Source of the DNA: Papaver somniferum
Lineage: Eukaryota > Streptophyta > Magnoliopsida > Ranunculales > Papaveraceae
Reading direction: 5' to 3'
Assembly: GCF_003573695.1 (NCBI RefSeq)
Contig: NW_020621936.1
Coordinates: 2,728,001 to 2,792,000 of the forward strand
Length of the DNA: 64,000 nucleotides
Part shown: positions 27,001 through 38,913 of the stretch, one piece after another
Position numbering within the stretch: position 1 is the stretch's first letter
How the letters are laid out: the number at the start of each line of letters is the position of its first letter
Program-made: the position numbers and the translations under genes
Notes under the pieces: model-generated
Told to the model about the DNA's origin: nothing
Databases searched by the model: none
What the model saw: the letters and a program-made list of their open reading frames with translations, nothing else

Positions 27001-27777
27001 TTGAGTTTTACTTCATTGATGTCATGCTCATAGCCGGCAAGAATCATCCGCGCAGCATTTAAACTTGCAGCCAATCTCTGATGAACTCTCCCAGAAACTG
27101 CAGTTGGGGGTCCCAAAAGAGGGAAACTTCCGTGAAAGGGTTCGGCTTTTCTTACAGCTGTTGGATCATCCAGATCAAGCCTTGCTATAAGATCACCAGC
27201 CTGCAGTTGAAGTAACATATAAAGCCAGAATTAGGGGGCAAAAAAATATGAAATTCATCTCAATGGGACTAATTCTCTGTGAGAGAGAGAGAGAGAGGGA
27301 CAATACCTGCATCGGCTGGCCTTCAGATATCTTGAAATGAATAATTCCTGAAGCAGGTAACAGAAGAGGCATACACATCTTCATAACCTCGACCTCTGCA
27401 TATGGACTATCAGCTTCAACATGACTGCCATCTGGGACTAGAAAACGGAGAAGCTTGCATGGTGTTTCTGACACTAACTTAGATGGGTCGTGATCATTCT
27501 GAAAATTCAAAAGAAAATAATAAGGTACTTATTTCATAGGCAGGTCAACTCAGCAAGAACGAATAAATACTGCCAAGAAGAAACTCTTGGTGGTACCTGT
27601 AACAAACAAGTCCTTCCATCAATTAGAAGGCGGGTCCCAGCTGCCTCTTCCTCTGCATAGATCACATGACTGCTTCCATCCAACTGTGACAATGTACAGT
27701 TAGTTAATAAGAGCTCTAAATTAAGCTTAACTACACCAGTGGAATGTAGTTGTAAGAATTGTTATCACATACATAAC

Positions 27778-27809
<32 letters not shown>

Positions 27810-30800
27810 GGGGGGGGGGGGGCATTTTCAAACCTGCATTAACAGACCACCATCACGCAAGCTATGTATTTCAGCTTCAATCTCTGACTGGTTCATCCTT
27901 AACTTATAGCTTCTTGGTCCTCCCCTTACCATGTCAACCTAATAAACAACCTTCAGCAGACTTAGTACAGGAATATAATGTTGTCCATCTTTAAATGAGC
28001 TAAAACTCATCAATCTCGAAAACAATAGAAAGAACATAATCCCTTTTACTGGTAATAAACTATTAATAGAAAATTTACCGTATATTTGCTTCCTTCAATG
28101 TTCAAAGAAACTTGAGAATTGACAAGTGAGATGTGCTGCAATTAAGGAAGAATTAGCGTTAATCAATATAGATAAGCAACTGAACGCAAGCATCTCAATG
28201 CACAAGTGACTTATCAAAGCAAGTTATAGCATCGAATCATACCTTGGGTGGAATTTGACCCTTTTCAAGATAGCCCACATAGTCAGATACCATTGTCGTG
28301 CTGCTGGTTGAAGCTTTCTAGAGAGAGGGAAAAAAAGAACAGAGTAAACAAGACTTGAATAAGAATGTGTACCTTGTCAAATGCAAAGTGTTACAGACAT
28401 AAATCTTGAAGCCAAAAAGTAGTACTTAGATCATTTTCCTTACATAAAGGGCCCCTCCGACCACTGAGAGGTACCAAGGAGGTCTTTCAGCTCTAACACG
28501 CATAGCAATTCTACTGTCCAGCCAGCCAGTGTGGATTTTGTTGTCTCTATATTCTGCAGCCTGCGGAAGCCAATTACTCGTATCAGTGTTTTCTAGATAA
28601 AAGACTGGGTGTAGGATTCAGTCTTTTCAAGATAAAATGAGATGGATAATGGCTTTATTGAAACACATGAAGCTTACATGTAAAAGATCTATTGTGTAAT
28701 CGACATTTGTACGGATTTCCCCACGAATATGAATTTCCTTTAGCCCAAGAACCATATTAGCTATAGCTAAGGCTCTCGACTCCCCAAATGCAAATACATG
28801 TCCTGAAAAACAAATGTATTAAGCCGATCAAAAAAAAAAATGTATTAAAGGAAGAAACAAAATCTAAACAGCCATCTATTTAAATGTAAGCTCAACAAAT
28901 GAAGAGTATCACTCCCTCAAGCTGTGGCTCATTCAAAATAAACCTCAGTTATACTGTACCACTTCATCTGCTCAACCAGTATTTTCAATTTAAACCCTAT
29001 GAAGATGAAATTAGTAGTTTGTACCCAGGAACGCTGACTAAATTACTCTCTCGACTCTAAGAAAAAATCATTTCCAGTTTCTCCAAAGGTTTATGCATAA
29101 GTAGTCGGGCTTAGTTGATGAAAACTAGGACTTTTACAACTTACCAAATTGAGAATCCGAGAACTCATGAATACCTCCTCCAGACTGCACAGTTCAAGAA
29201 ATTCAACCACGATATCAGTTATAGCTCGTACGTAAGGTCAAAATCTAGGTGCAGCCATACACGTCTAATCGCTCAGAAGATTACCTTAACAGAGAAGTAC
29301 GCCCATGCATTTGGCTTGCTTTTAAAACTCAGTTCCTAAAAGAATCAAAGTTTGAGATTTATCATAAGAGTGGAAGATGGAAAGATGGACAAAATACTTT
29401 CAGAATTCTCCGCAAATACAAACCTGCACTTTCCCACCAGTAGGCTTAAAACCATCATCTGGGTCTTCACTTGTTACACGTACAGCAACACAATGACCTT
29501 TTGGCCTAACAGACTCAGCTTTGTCAAAATCAAAAGGGGTGGCAACGCTCAATGTTCTCCTCCAAGCATCATATCCACCATTATGGTCCATTCCATAAAA
29601 TCTCCTTATTTCTAAAAAAAAAATATGAAGGTCATTAACACGAGTTGTGGGGTCAAAATGTAAAGCCAGACTAAAAATCAATATATTTCATACCAGGTAT
29701 TTGCCAGAGAGGAATTCCCATCCCCACTGCAACTTGAGCCGCTGGAAGATTAACCTCTGCTATCCACTCAGTAACAGGATGCTCAACCTAAAATTGACCT
29801 AGAGAATCAGTTATTGAATCAACAGGACCACAGAAATTTAATTGACGACGACATCTGCTCAACTATGGTTTGGAAATCACCCACAAAAAAAAATGATCAA
29901 TTCCGGAAACTGTGTCAATTATTTTTATGAACTAACGTGACGGACCTGTAACCGCGGGTTGAGCTCTAAGAAATAGTACTCCCCAGTGTCCATACTATAC
30001 AGATACTCCACAGTAGCAGCTCCAACATAGTTCACACATTTAGCAAGCCTTCGAGCTGCCTGCTCGAGCTTCTTTACTGTCTCCATTGGTGCTACTGTAA
30101 TTGGACCTTCCTCAATAATCTATCAAACACAAGATAGAAGACATACAATACCCAATCATGATAACGCCAGTGAACAGGAATAAAGACAACGACAGCCCAA
30201 ATTTACTACCCTTGATAATCAGAGAAACCCCACCAAAAAAAAAAAAACTAACTAAACACTTACCTTTTGATGCCGTCTCTGAACACTACAATCACGGCTG
30301 TGTAAAGCTGCAACATTTCCATGTTGATCGCAAATTAACTGGACTTCTAAATGCCGGCTCTAAGTAATGAAACCATAATGCGATGTCAGAAAAGAGCTTA
30401 ATCCTCAAAACGTTGTAAATGATGTACTTAGTTATAGGTGAAATTGAATGCTGAGGATGGTCTCATCACCTGTGATGCAACCTTCATTATAAAAATTGGA
30501 GATCCAGGAACTTCTCCCTGCACTTGCTTGAACAAAGCCTTCACTTCATCATCATTATGAACCTACATATTTACCGGAAATCAAAACAAGATAAAATACG
30601 TATAGATAAAATACGTCTAATTGGAGTTCAAAACAAGCCCCCGATGGTGCCGCTACTCTAGATAAAGAGAAAGAAAATTTCTTTGCATATACATTCCATA
30701 TCAAAAAGTGTGGATGTTGTCTTTGTTTGAAATTGAGAACTAAATCTATATGCTGTTGATGATTAACATGATAGGGGTTAAGTATGATGCGAACCTTTCT

Positions 30801-32077
30801 TATGCCTTTACCACCGCCACCCCAAGATGCCTTGATCATTGCAGGATAACCGATCACCTGACAGCTTGCCACAGCCTCTTCTGTCGTATAAACACAGGCT
30901 TCACGGTAGATGTTTTCAGGTATGTTATCCAAGCAACTTTGTGGAGGAATTTTGACCTAGAAAAAAACATTGATTATTGGACAATGATCACCCCGACATA
31001 CTCAACACGTAACAAAAAAAAAAGTTGAAGTAATGTACATGTGAACCACTCCATGGGACTGTTGGTACTCCTGCTGCTTGGGCAATCAGTGATGAACCGA
31101 TCTTATCTCCTAGTGCTCCCATTGATGAAGCTGGGGGGCCCAAAAATATGATTCCTTTTGCAGTCAGAGCATCAGGAAGCTCAGGGTTCTCTGATGCATG
31201 GCCCCATCCAGGCCAAACAGCATCTACATGTGTGATCTCTGCCATCTGGAATGACCCAAAAGTTAAAGTATAGTGTATCAGAAAAAGAAGAAAGAGTCCA
31301 GCAGAGTTAAAAATATAATGCAGCTAATTTTTTTAAGCCTAAGATAGGTCATGTAGAAACATAGCCAACAGGTAGCAAAGTCAGTGAAGTTTAGAACTGT
31401 ATCTAAATGTAGATCCCTTTAAGACTTTTACATTCATAAAATAACAACTAGATGGTTATGTATGGATTTCGGAATCCTCTCGCAGATGCTGATTATCCAA
31501 TGTCAGTGCACGAAAATGGTTAATTAGGAAAACAGAAGAGCTGCTACATCATTCCTAATAGGGGAGTCGTTGCATATTCGCAATAGTACAAATTTGTTAG
31601 AAAATGAAACATTTAAAATATCACAGTGCTTATAGGAGTTCCAAATATGTTTACTTGTTGCATATCAGTAGGATCCGATTATCAACAATAAAATGAACAT
31701 ACCTCCACAATGAGCTGAACATTAGCATAATTATTGTTGTTAGTTCCACCTGGGACTTCCACAAACTGGTCAGCAATTCTAATATGTTCAGCATTAATTC
31801 TCATATCCTCTGGAGTGGCCATGGCAACCAGCAAAATTGCCTTCTCGGTTCCAAATGCTTCATATGCCCACGTTCTTATACTTCGGATGAATTTCACAGC
31901 TGCCATCCCATTGTTTGCAATTAAGATACTGTGAATAGGCCGTGATCCTCCAAGAGCAAAGCAGAAATCATCTATTTTGGACAAAGTAGTTGGGTTCCTA
32001 GTCGAGTTGATTCCATTTACAGTCCCATTCCCTCGCCAACTCTCCACCATGGTTGCACCGTTTTGAAGCGCCGACAT
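21033..32077 (-). CDS. ACC1: Homomeric acetyl-CoA carboxylase, 31 coding exons
   Basis: Eukaryote-type multifunctional ACCase: ATP-dependent carboxylation of acetyl-CoA to malonyl-CoA, which in plants feeds cytosolic fatty-acid elongation and flavonoid synthesis. Exons (all GT-AG, phases agree): 32077-31703, 31245-31039, 30956-30795, 30562-30470, 30359-30264, 30119-29946, 29787-29694, 29611-29424, 29335-29285, 29184-29145, 28802-28678, 28560-28444, 28317-28243, 28135-28079, 27938-27834, 27683-27597, 27498-27307, 27200-27012, 26868-26758, 26620-26531, 26433-26257, 26091-26014, 25901-25779, 25676-25407, 25310-24970, 24738-24501, 24401-24049, 23947-23734, 23616-23437, 23335-21182, 21092-21033. 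They join to 6816 nt, 2271 aa, close to the usual 2250-2260. Visible: biotin carboxylase with [13 protein letters not shown] and [14 protein letters not shown]; biotin site EVMKM (Lys about 722); the long central region; and the carboxyltransferase in the 2154-nt exon ([46 protein letters not shown]). No transit peptide precedes the first conserved block ([18 protein letters not shown]), so a cytosolic isoform is inferred. No stop or frameshift was found. Confidence 0.95.
27778..27822. repeat. (GA)n followed by a 24-G run in an ACCase intron
   Basis: A GA dinucleotide tract runs directly into about 24 consecutive G (27799-27822), in the intron between the exons at 27938-27834 and 27683-27597. 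On the sense strand of the gene it is a C run followed by (TC)n, 12 bases downstream of the donor of the 27834 exon. The G-run length may be unreliable in the assembly. Confidence 0.9.
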
Positions 32078-32710
32078 GCTACATTCCAATCATCACAATC
32101 AATGCTCCAATTTTAGTAAGATCAGTTGCACTAATACTAATTCACTTCAAAATATCACATTCAGAAATTTTAATATTTTAACTTCCTAGCAAATGGGTAC
32201 TCAATTATACATAGATCATCATGTAAGTAAAATAAAATTGGGAAATCAGGTGAATTATACAGTAACTCCAAATTAAGCAGGAACCTATACTACAGACATG
32301 ATAACCCAGATCTTCAAAAGCCCCACAAAGTCAAATACTTAAATCAAAAACTCTAGCAGTCCAATTTCATTCTGGGGTGACAACAAACATTAGCTTTCTA
32401 GTTTAGACTACTTCCAGAAACAACCCAAATCAAAGCTTGAAAAAAAAAAAAAGAAAGAAAGAAAGAAAGAAGAATGAGATTCAATTAACTACTCACCTCG
32501 TGAAAGAGCAAACAAAAAGACAAACCCAGACAATCAAAAACCCAAATCAGATTTCTTTCTGATCTCTTCTGGTATGATCATTCAAGCATTATAACGTTTA
32601 AAGTGAAACAAACAAAACCCAGTCTAGAGGATTTTGCAGTTTGTATTGTTTAGAAAGAAGGAAAGAAATAAGTAGTATTAACGGCTTTAAATGAGAGAGT
32701 GCACGTGTTA
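32078..32710 (-). promoter_or_regulatory. ACCase 5'UTR exon, UTR intron and core promoter (predicted)
   Basis: Upstream of the ATG at 32077 the minus strand reads TGTAG|C then ATG, a good acceptor one base before the start codon. A strong donor, GAG|GTGAGTAG, lies at 32496, so a 5'UTR intron of 32079-32496 is likely, with a UTR exon from 32497 to about 32670. A TTTAAA element near 32685-32692 is a weak TATA candidate and a perfect G-box, CACGTG, lies at 32702-32707. The UTR intron contains an A run and a (GAAA)n tract near 32440-32470. The alternative upstream start (TTG at 32089) is not needed. Confidence 0.55.
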
Positions 32711-32759
32711 CCAGCCCAAAGCCTTTGCTCTTCACAGAGGTAGTTCCCAACTACCCTTA

Positions 32760-34327
32760 TTTGTGTCTCAATGAAAAATCGAAAAAACTTGAAATCTATG
32801 GTTTTAAAGAGTCCACATAAAACCCATATTTGTTGTTTCTTGTGCTGCTGAACAGCAATAAGGTAGGTAAGTATTGACTGTAAGTTGGGTAGTAGTCGAC
32901 CAACCTGTTGAGCTTTCTTCTTGTTGTATTAATATTATTACAGAATGGAAAAGAAGAGGACTGCTGACAAAATTGACAACTTCATTCTGATTTGAATAAA
33001 AATGTCTTTTTCCATCTGTATCTGTCTGTTTATTCATGATGAATGGTGGTAGTAATTAAGAAGACAACAAGTGAGAGAGATAAAAAGATGAGATGAGAAA
33101 AGAGAAGAGGGAATGGAATTTGGAAGGAGGAAGTTGTGTCATGTCATGTGTGTATTTAGTACAAAGTTAAAGACGGAGGTTGGAACACATGCTCATTAAA
33201 CTATGAGGGTCCGACTCCGAATTAGTTGTATGTTTATGCCCCATCACCCATGGAAAATGGATATTACCACGGGAATCAAATGAGAATCAAACAATAGTTA
33301 AAATTGATTTGTTTGGGTAATTTAAGCTGTTGCATTTTATTGTATACCTTTTTGGTTTCCAAATAAATAATAACAAATATGGTTGAGAAGTAGGTCTATC
33401 CATGCCATCCTGACTTCACATCTCTATCTGTCTCTATTTATTTCATTTCATGAGGTAAAATGGTGGTCATGGGAAAGATAATAGATTAGTTAGCATTAAA
33501 TAGTCTTGTATTTGGGTTAGGTTTGAAGTTGGTCGATGTTTTTTGAATAATGGTAAAGTTATTAGATGATTCTCGTTATACAGTAAAAAAAATAGATGCA
33601 TCATCGTAAGTAAAAAAAGTGTGTTAGGGAAGAAATTAGTGATAAAAATCTAAGTAAATTTTCAAACAATTATAATTATGTGGAGAAATGAAAGTAACTA
33701 ACTCACTTGCTGGAGGAGGAACTGGAGGTGTTGAAGGCTGAAACCTTAGAAAGCTTATTACTAAAATTTGGAATCGATGATCTCATGACGATAATGCGAT
33801 GATTAGTTGCTATGAGGAGTGTATTATTTAGACATAATTTTATCGTGTTGTTCCCTTTCAGCATGGTATAGAGTCAATCGTATCCCGAAAATTAGCTCAT
33901 TTCAAAATGTTCTCAAATTTGTAAGAAAAAACTGTTTTTGATTTCATATTTATATATATTTATATTGATAATGTATGTTGTTATATTTCCTGACTAATCA
34001 CGCTTTCTTGGATCACATTTTAACTAGATTGGTTGCTCATGTATATTAGCCCTAGCTTCAAATTGTGCATGATACATGTCATACAATACAATTGAACAAT
34101 TTTACTTTCGTTTGAGAGAGAAATATACCTGTGATATCAGGTCACTTATGAAGCTCTTGCAATTGATTTTATACTTGTTCTAAAATGAATATTAATAGAT
34201 GGTTTTCATGGGGACAAATATAGTTGAGAAGTAGGTTTATGATCCATGTCGTCTTACTTCACATCTCACTATCTGTCCCCATTTGTATTTTATTTAGGGA
34301 ATTGAATAGAACCATCTTTTGGGGACG
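32760..34327. other. Intergenic; holds a decayed copy of the small exon at 36.2 kb
   Basis: No gene seen apart from a degenerate minus-strand match (about 33695-33830) to the exon at 36147-36316, still ending in a GTGAGT donor but without a clean start. A second duplicated segment (33371-33450) recurs at 34207-34295, both containing GAGAAGTAGGT and CTTCACATCTC. These show a local tandem duplication. Confidence 0.5.
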
Positions 34328-34737
34328 GTGATTTTTCTTGGAGGACCATGGTTTTATTTTAGGTAAAGACATTAGAAGTAAATCTAGGTCACCCCTTATC
34401 TAGATATTTATATTAATACCTAAATTACCCTCCTGATTAATTTTGGGTGATGATTAGCTAGTGTTAATAATAGTTAGTGTAATGATTAGTGAGATGATTA
34501 AGTTAAAGATAATTAGTGAGATTAAAAAATCAGATGGGTTTTTTTTAAAGAAGTAGAATTATTGAGAGAGTAAAGTTAGAGAAGATGAAGAAGAAAAACA
34601 TGAAAAACGATGGATTTTACCAACCACAACCAGAGGAAGGGTATTTGGGTACCCAGATATGCTTCAAACTTAGATAATGTTGGTTGAGTTACTCCAAACT
34701 TTCAAAAAAATGAAATCTTTTATGTAAATTTGGGCCA

Positions 34738-35282
34738 GTTCGGTTAACCATATGTCAACAACTTGTAACCGAACACATCTGATTGTGTAGTTCGGTTACC
34801 ATATGTCAAGAACATGTAACCGAACACACCTGAAAGTGTAGTTCGGTTACGTTTTCCAAACACGCAGGTTACCGAACTCGCTCGTTAATGGAGGTTTTGG
34901 TTGTACAGTGCAATGTTCGGTTACCTAGGATAAAATGGTAGGTAACCGAACTTTGAACTTAACAATTTATTTGAGTACATCTTGTGTGTTCGGTTAGTTC
35001 GCAAACTTCAACGCAACCAAGTTCCCAACCGAACTTCAGGTTAAAAGTAACCTAGTGTTAGAAGTTCGGTTGGTTCGCAAACTTCACCATATTTTGCGAA
35101 TCAACCGAATTGGGCTTATAGGTAGAGTTCGGTTACAAAGAAAACTTAATAATTTTGCGAACGAACCGAACTTATGGACTTGTATTGTTCTAATACAAGG
35201 AGTTCGGTTAAAAGTATTTTTTTTTGCGAATCAACCGAACTTTGAGTTCGGTTAAGAAAAAAATAATTTGTGATAACCGAAC
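34738..35282. repeat. Array of GTTCGGTTA ... TAACCGAAC modules
   Basis: About eight modules in 545 bp. Each is a forward GTTCGGTT(A/G), 15-45 bases of variable text, then the complement (T/C)AACCGAAC. Examples begin at 34738, 34791, 34841, 34916, 34989, 35063, 35128, 35200 and 35245. Spacing is roughly 45-75 bp. Some loops share text (CATATGTCAA; TTCGCAAACTTCA; TTTTGCGAA). Each module could fold as a 8-9 bp hairpin or act as paired binding sites. Confidence 0.85.
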
Positions 35283-35439
35283 TTTTTACTGAAAAAAAAT
35301 TCCATTAAACCTCTCTGCAACTTCCATTTTCAACTCATTTTGATGATTAGTTCTCATTTATTCAACCAAAAACGAATGACAAGTAATGGGTTTGTGAGAA
35401 TATCTTTGTTAATGTTTTAAATTAAGCTATATATATAGT

Positions 35440-35545
35440 TGTGGTGGTGGTAATCGGTGGTTGTTGGTGGTGATAATTGGAGGTGGTGGTGGTGGTGGTA
35501 ATCGGCGGTGGTGGGAGGCGGTGGTGAGAGGAGGTGGTGGTTATA
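35440..35545. repeat. GGT-rich microsatellite-like tract
   Basis: Imperfect GGTGGT runs interrupted by AATCGG, on the right of the module array. Low-complexity sequence; the plus strand is G-rich. Confidence 0.85.
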
Positions 35546-36146
35546 TATATAGAGAGAGAGGTGGTTATTGTGTTAGTTTTAAATTAAATTAGGTTAAGGG
35601 TAGGTTAGCCATTTCAATGTTCTATGACACTCCTTATAACTATAGGGAAGATCACCTAATAAGACCATGGTCCCAAAAAAAAACCATGGTTCCAAAAAAA
35701 AAAATCATTCATTGAATATCAGCGGTGAGATTGGAAATGAAACTAGACAGATCCACTAGGAAATAAACTCAGCTGGGCTCTAACTCAGCGCAGGCGCCTA
35801 GCAGCGTAAACTTTAGAAGGCCCAATGGTGTTTGTTTCGTTAAAAAAAACAACTGAAAAAGTAATACAACTTTAAACTAAGACTTTAACCTAAAATGCTA
35901 AAATTTTCTGATCCAGTTACGCTTATAAGTAATCTTAATAATACTCTCGTAAATTTCTTCAGTGTTTGGGTAAATCTATATTGTTTGATTCATTAAATAG
36001 AATAATTCTACCAATGGTGGTGTAAGAAAAGTTTATTACAGCATTTTTATAAAGAAGCTAATATTGTTGTGCATAAACTTTTCTAATGGTGAATGTAAAT
36101 TTCTAAAAAAATAATTAAATTAGATAGACAAATGAAAGAAACTCAC

Positions 36147-36316
36147 TTGCTCGAGGAGGAGGAGGAGTCTGCAACCTTAGTAACCTTCTTACTAATACTC
36201 GGAGCTGATGATTTCATGGTGATGATGCGATTAGTAACTAATGAAGTCTTCTTGTTATAGTTGGCTGACCTAGAAACACCAATGGAGGCAGCCGTGGAAG
36301 GATATTTTAGAGACAT
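36147..36316 (-). CDS. First exon of an unknown small gene (partial)
   Basis: From the ATG at 36316 the minus strand reads MSLKYPSTAASIGVS and on to KKVTKVADSSSSSS, then a good donor (GCAA|GTGAGT) at 36146. A TATATATA element lies about 55 bases upstream (near 36370-36378), so this resembles a real first exon. The peptide is basic and serine-rich with no domain I recognise. No downstream exon could be identified; a decayed copy of the exon sits near 33.7 kb. The gene may be truncated. Confidence 0.3.
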
Positions 36317-36389
36317 TTTCTCTCTTGCAACTCTGACAGATCCGTAGAATGACAAGGGATATCGTGTAACTATATATATTCTAGAATGA

Positions 36390-38024
36390 ATTTAGTTGTG
36401 TAGCAGTTTCATGGAGTTTAATTTCTCATTAATATATATCCAATGAAGAACAAACAAATAAGGGGATTAAAGGAAGCTTACTCCTCTCCCTCTAGACAGA
36501 GAAGAAAGCATTGCCCAAACTGAAGAGATGCATGATTTTGTTTATAATCGGAAACGTATATCAAAAAAATCAAATCTAATAAATAACAAAATATTAAGAC
36601 TATTAAGTAAAATATATATATGTGCCTTAATTTTCTCCATTTACCTCTTTTTAAAAGGAAACTTGGTGCCCAAACATTGCTTTATTGTAGGTATGAATTA
36701 GTATAAGCCTAGAAATTAGGAGACCAATTAGGTGATAATCAAAAGACTTGTTCTAAAAAAGAAGTCTCTAGTAAGTTAGTAGCAACGAAACTCTAGGTTT
36801 TACACTAAAACATAGCAACGGGGACCGGCTCACTTTACCTGACAAATACTTGTATTTGACTTGCATTTGCATACATGGTTTATAAATTGCTCAGACCATG
36901 GATACTAGTGGTTCGCCGGTGGCTGAAATTTGGTTGTCCCAAATCTAAGTATTATTCTTTTGTACAAATATGAATGACCTATGATAAAAATCTAAGTAAT
37001 TATTCATCATAACTCTTCTTCTCTCTGTTAGCGGAATCGGGCATAAGAACCAAAAGAATATGAATTTATAGCCTTATTAAAATGTTACAAACACCTTTGA
37101 TCCCAATTCCCAAACCTTAGCCAGGACACCAGATTTGTGAAGTTGTCCGTGTTACATTAAGCAATGTGGTTATATCCATTTACAAGACACCAGCAATTGA
37201 TGCAACTCCCAATAGTAATGCAGTTGGCAGTATACACCCAATCACACTTGCTATTGACGCTGGTATAGCAGAGCACAGCAGAAGTTGAGTGACTTACCAC
37301 GACACTCGCTACAATTTTAATAAAAATTCAGATTTGTGATTTACAATTGTTAGATAAATTGTAAACAAACCCATAAAGAAATATCAACATGAATGAAATA
37401 CCCATACCCAGAAATCCGCAATGCAGAGAAAAAAAAAAGTGACAAAAGAGACTGACCTCCATTCATTCAAAAGAATGAGAGGCTTTAAAGAAGGGTCTTC
37501 GATGGCTTCAATGTACCATTAGAAAAGATTTCTACCCGTATCTTCATTGACTATAACATATAAAATCAACATAAAATACTGCCCAGGGAAATGATTAACT
37601 TTGTACAGCTCTTGTTGGTCAATTGGGTTTAAGCTAAAACTACTATTAGTAGGACTAATACGACTCTTAAAGTCAGCAATAAGGAAGGAAAAAAAACCGT
37701 CTCTGTTTTTCCCATTTCCTTGAATTTGAAAGTTCGAATTTGTTTTGCTCGCAAGGAAATTACTGGCATCATTAAGCTGTGGAGCAATTGATAAGTAAAT
37801 TAACTACTCTCTAAAATAATTTTGTTCATACTAAACAAAGAAGCAAAATAAAAAAAAAGCATACGAAAGACATCTATACTATAATGTAACAAGATAACCC
37901 AATGCATAAACTATTCGATCATGCTGAAAGTTTAGCTAGGTGTTTCGGTCAGGACAATCAGCATTCCAAAGGAATGTGAATTTGCTGACGTAGAACTGAT
38001 AGTTTATCAGCCTTTTACATTGGT
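36390..38024. other. No gene seen
   Basis: AT-rich intergenic sequence. A minus-strand stretch near 37140-37280 reads as a short hydrophobic tail ending in a stop, but I could not link it to upstream exons, so it is left uncalled. Confidence 0.35.
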
Positions 38025-38097
38025 TTCCGTCTGTGGGAATCGAACCCACATCCTCGGGGCAGAATGCCACACGCTCTGCCAATTGAGCTAAGACGGC
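38025..38097 (-). tRNA. tRNA-like gene, probably a pseudogene
   Basis: The minus strand gives a 73-nt cloverleaf of canonical length: acceptor GCCGTCT pairing with AGACGG, D arm TAGCTCAATTGGCAGAGC, a 5-nt variable loop and T arm GTGGGTTCGATTCCCAC. Pol III A-box and B-box consensus are both intact. The anticodon arm is poor: stem TGTGG/CCCCG has one mismatch and one wobble, and the loop CATTCTG has A instead of the near-invariant U33. The 1-72 pair is G-A. Read literally the anticodon would be TTC (Glu), but the rest of the molecule looks more like a plant Lys-type tRNA, so I would not trust a decoding assignment. Confidence 0.6.
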
Positions 38098-38778
38098 AAA
38101 TGATGGTATAGGGAATTATGTAAGAAAGTTAAGAGAACACCGTGGTAAATGACTAATGTCGAATCATGGGAGGGTTACATGTTATAAAAAACAAACTAAC
38201 CACTACCATAATAAGAAAATATGGTGCTAATCTATAGCCGTGGAAACATAAATATATGATATCAGAATATGTACACATACCTCACTGATCCAACAGCCAC
38301 ATTTCCAAGCACGGTCGCTTCTACAAACTAAAAGTCAAGCCTTCAGTTCAACATAAATAGAAAAATGAACTCTTTAAAAGAAAATTAGAAACATTCGTAA
38401 GTCAGAGAGGCAAATACAGGGTATTTATTGAAGCAATAAAAAATCCAAGCTTCCCTGGCTTGCTTTATTTTCTTCTGCGAGTGAGCAATCTGCAAGTACA
38501 ACATCTAGTGACTCTTTCAACAAAATGTGAAAGACTAATCTTCTTCTAGTCTAAAAATGCATGAATGTCCATCAATCAAACAGAAAAACTACACTCCAGA
38601 TCACTACGATAAAACCAAATTGTTTTACCAATTCTCTATGTGCACAGTAGTGTCCACCTTTCCCAGGCATCTTACCCTTGCTTAATTTCTTTGAGCGGCA
38701 AACTTCAGATCTACATGATCGACAGAGTGTGAGGCACATAAAACCACTATACAATAGCGTTTATGCAGGATGCATACC

Positions 38779-38913
38779 TCAGGGACCACAAACCTTCATG
38801 AGTCGTTCAGGAATCCAAGGAAGAAGAAATAAAGCAGCATAAGCTCTCAAGCCCGGTGAAAGGCGAATGTTCTTAGGTGGCGACAGCGAATGTTCTTGAA
38901 GGTGATTATTCAT
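38779..38913 (-). CDS. Possible small ORF or exon of unknown gene
   Basis: A 44-codon minus-strand frame from an ATG at 38913 with non-random look (SPGLRAYAALFLLPWIPERL in its middle) ends at TGA 38779. A donor-like GAG|GTATGC overlaps its end. Further minus-strand sequence at 38640-38720 is open for another stretch. It could be one exon of a short or non-coding transcript; no family is recognised. Confidence 0.2.
   Translation of the reverse strand: MNNHLQEHSLSPPKNIRLSPGLRAYAALFLLPWIPERLMKVCGP

Larger units (their letters stand above)
34328..35710. mobile_element. Probable non-autonomous DNA element with hairpin-module array
   Basis: The segment is bounded by inverted copies of TGATTTTT...ACCATGGTTTT (left about 34328-34360, right about 35680-35710; the right side has a second ACCATGGT inside). 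Inside the left end, AT-rich text with AATACCTAAATTACCCT and repeated GATTAGTG resembles the subterminal text of the large element ending at 57.1 kb. The core is the module array described separately, followed by GGT-rich sequence. No coding and no clear target duplication, so the boundaries are tentative. Confidence 0.4.

Noticed and set aside
32078..32089. Upstream start giving MECSMSALQ for the ACCase
   Set aside because: That codon is TTG; the first ATG in frame is 32077, and the bases before it form a splice acceptor.
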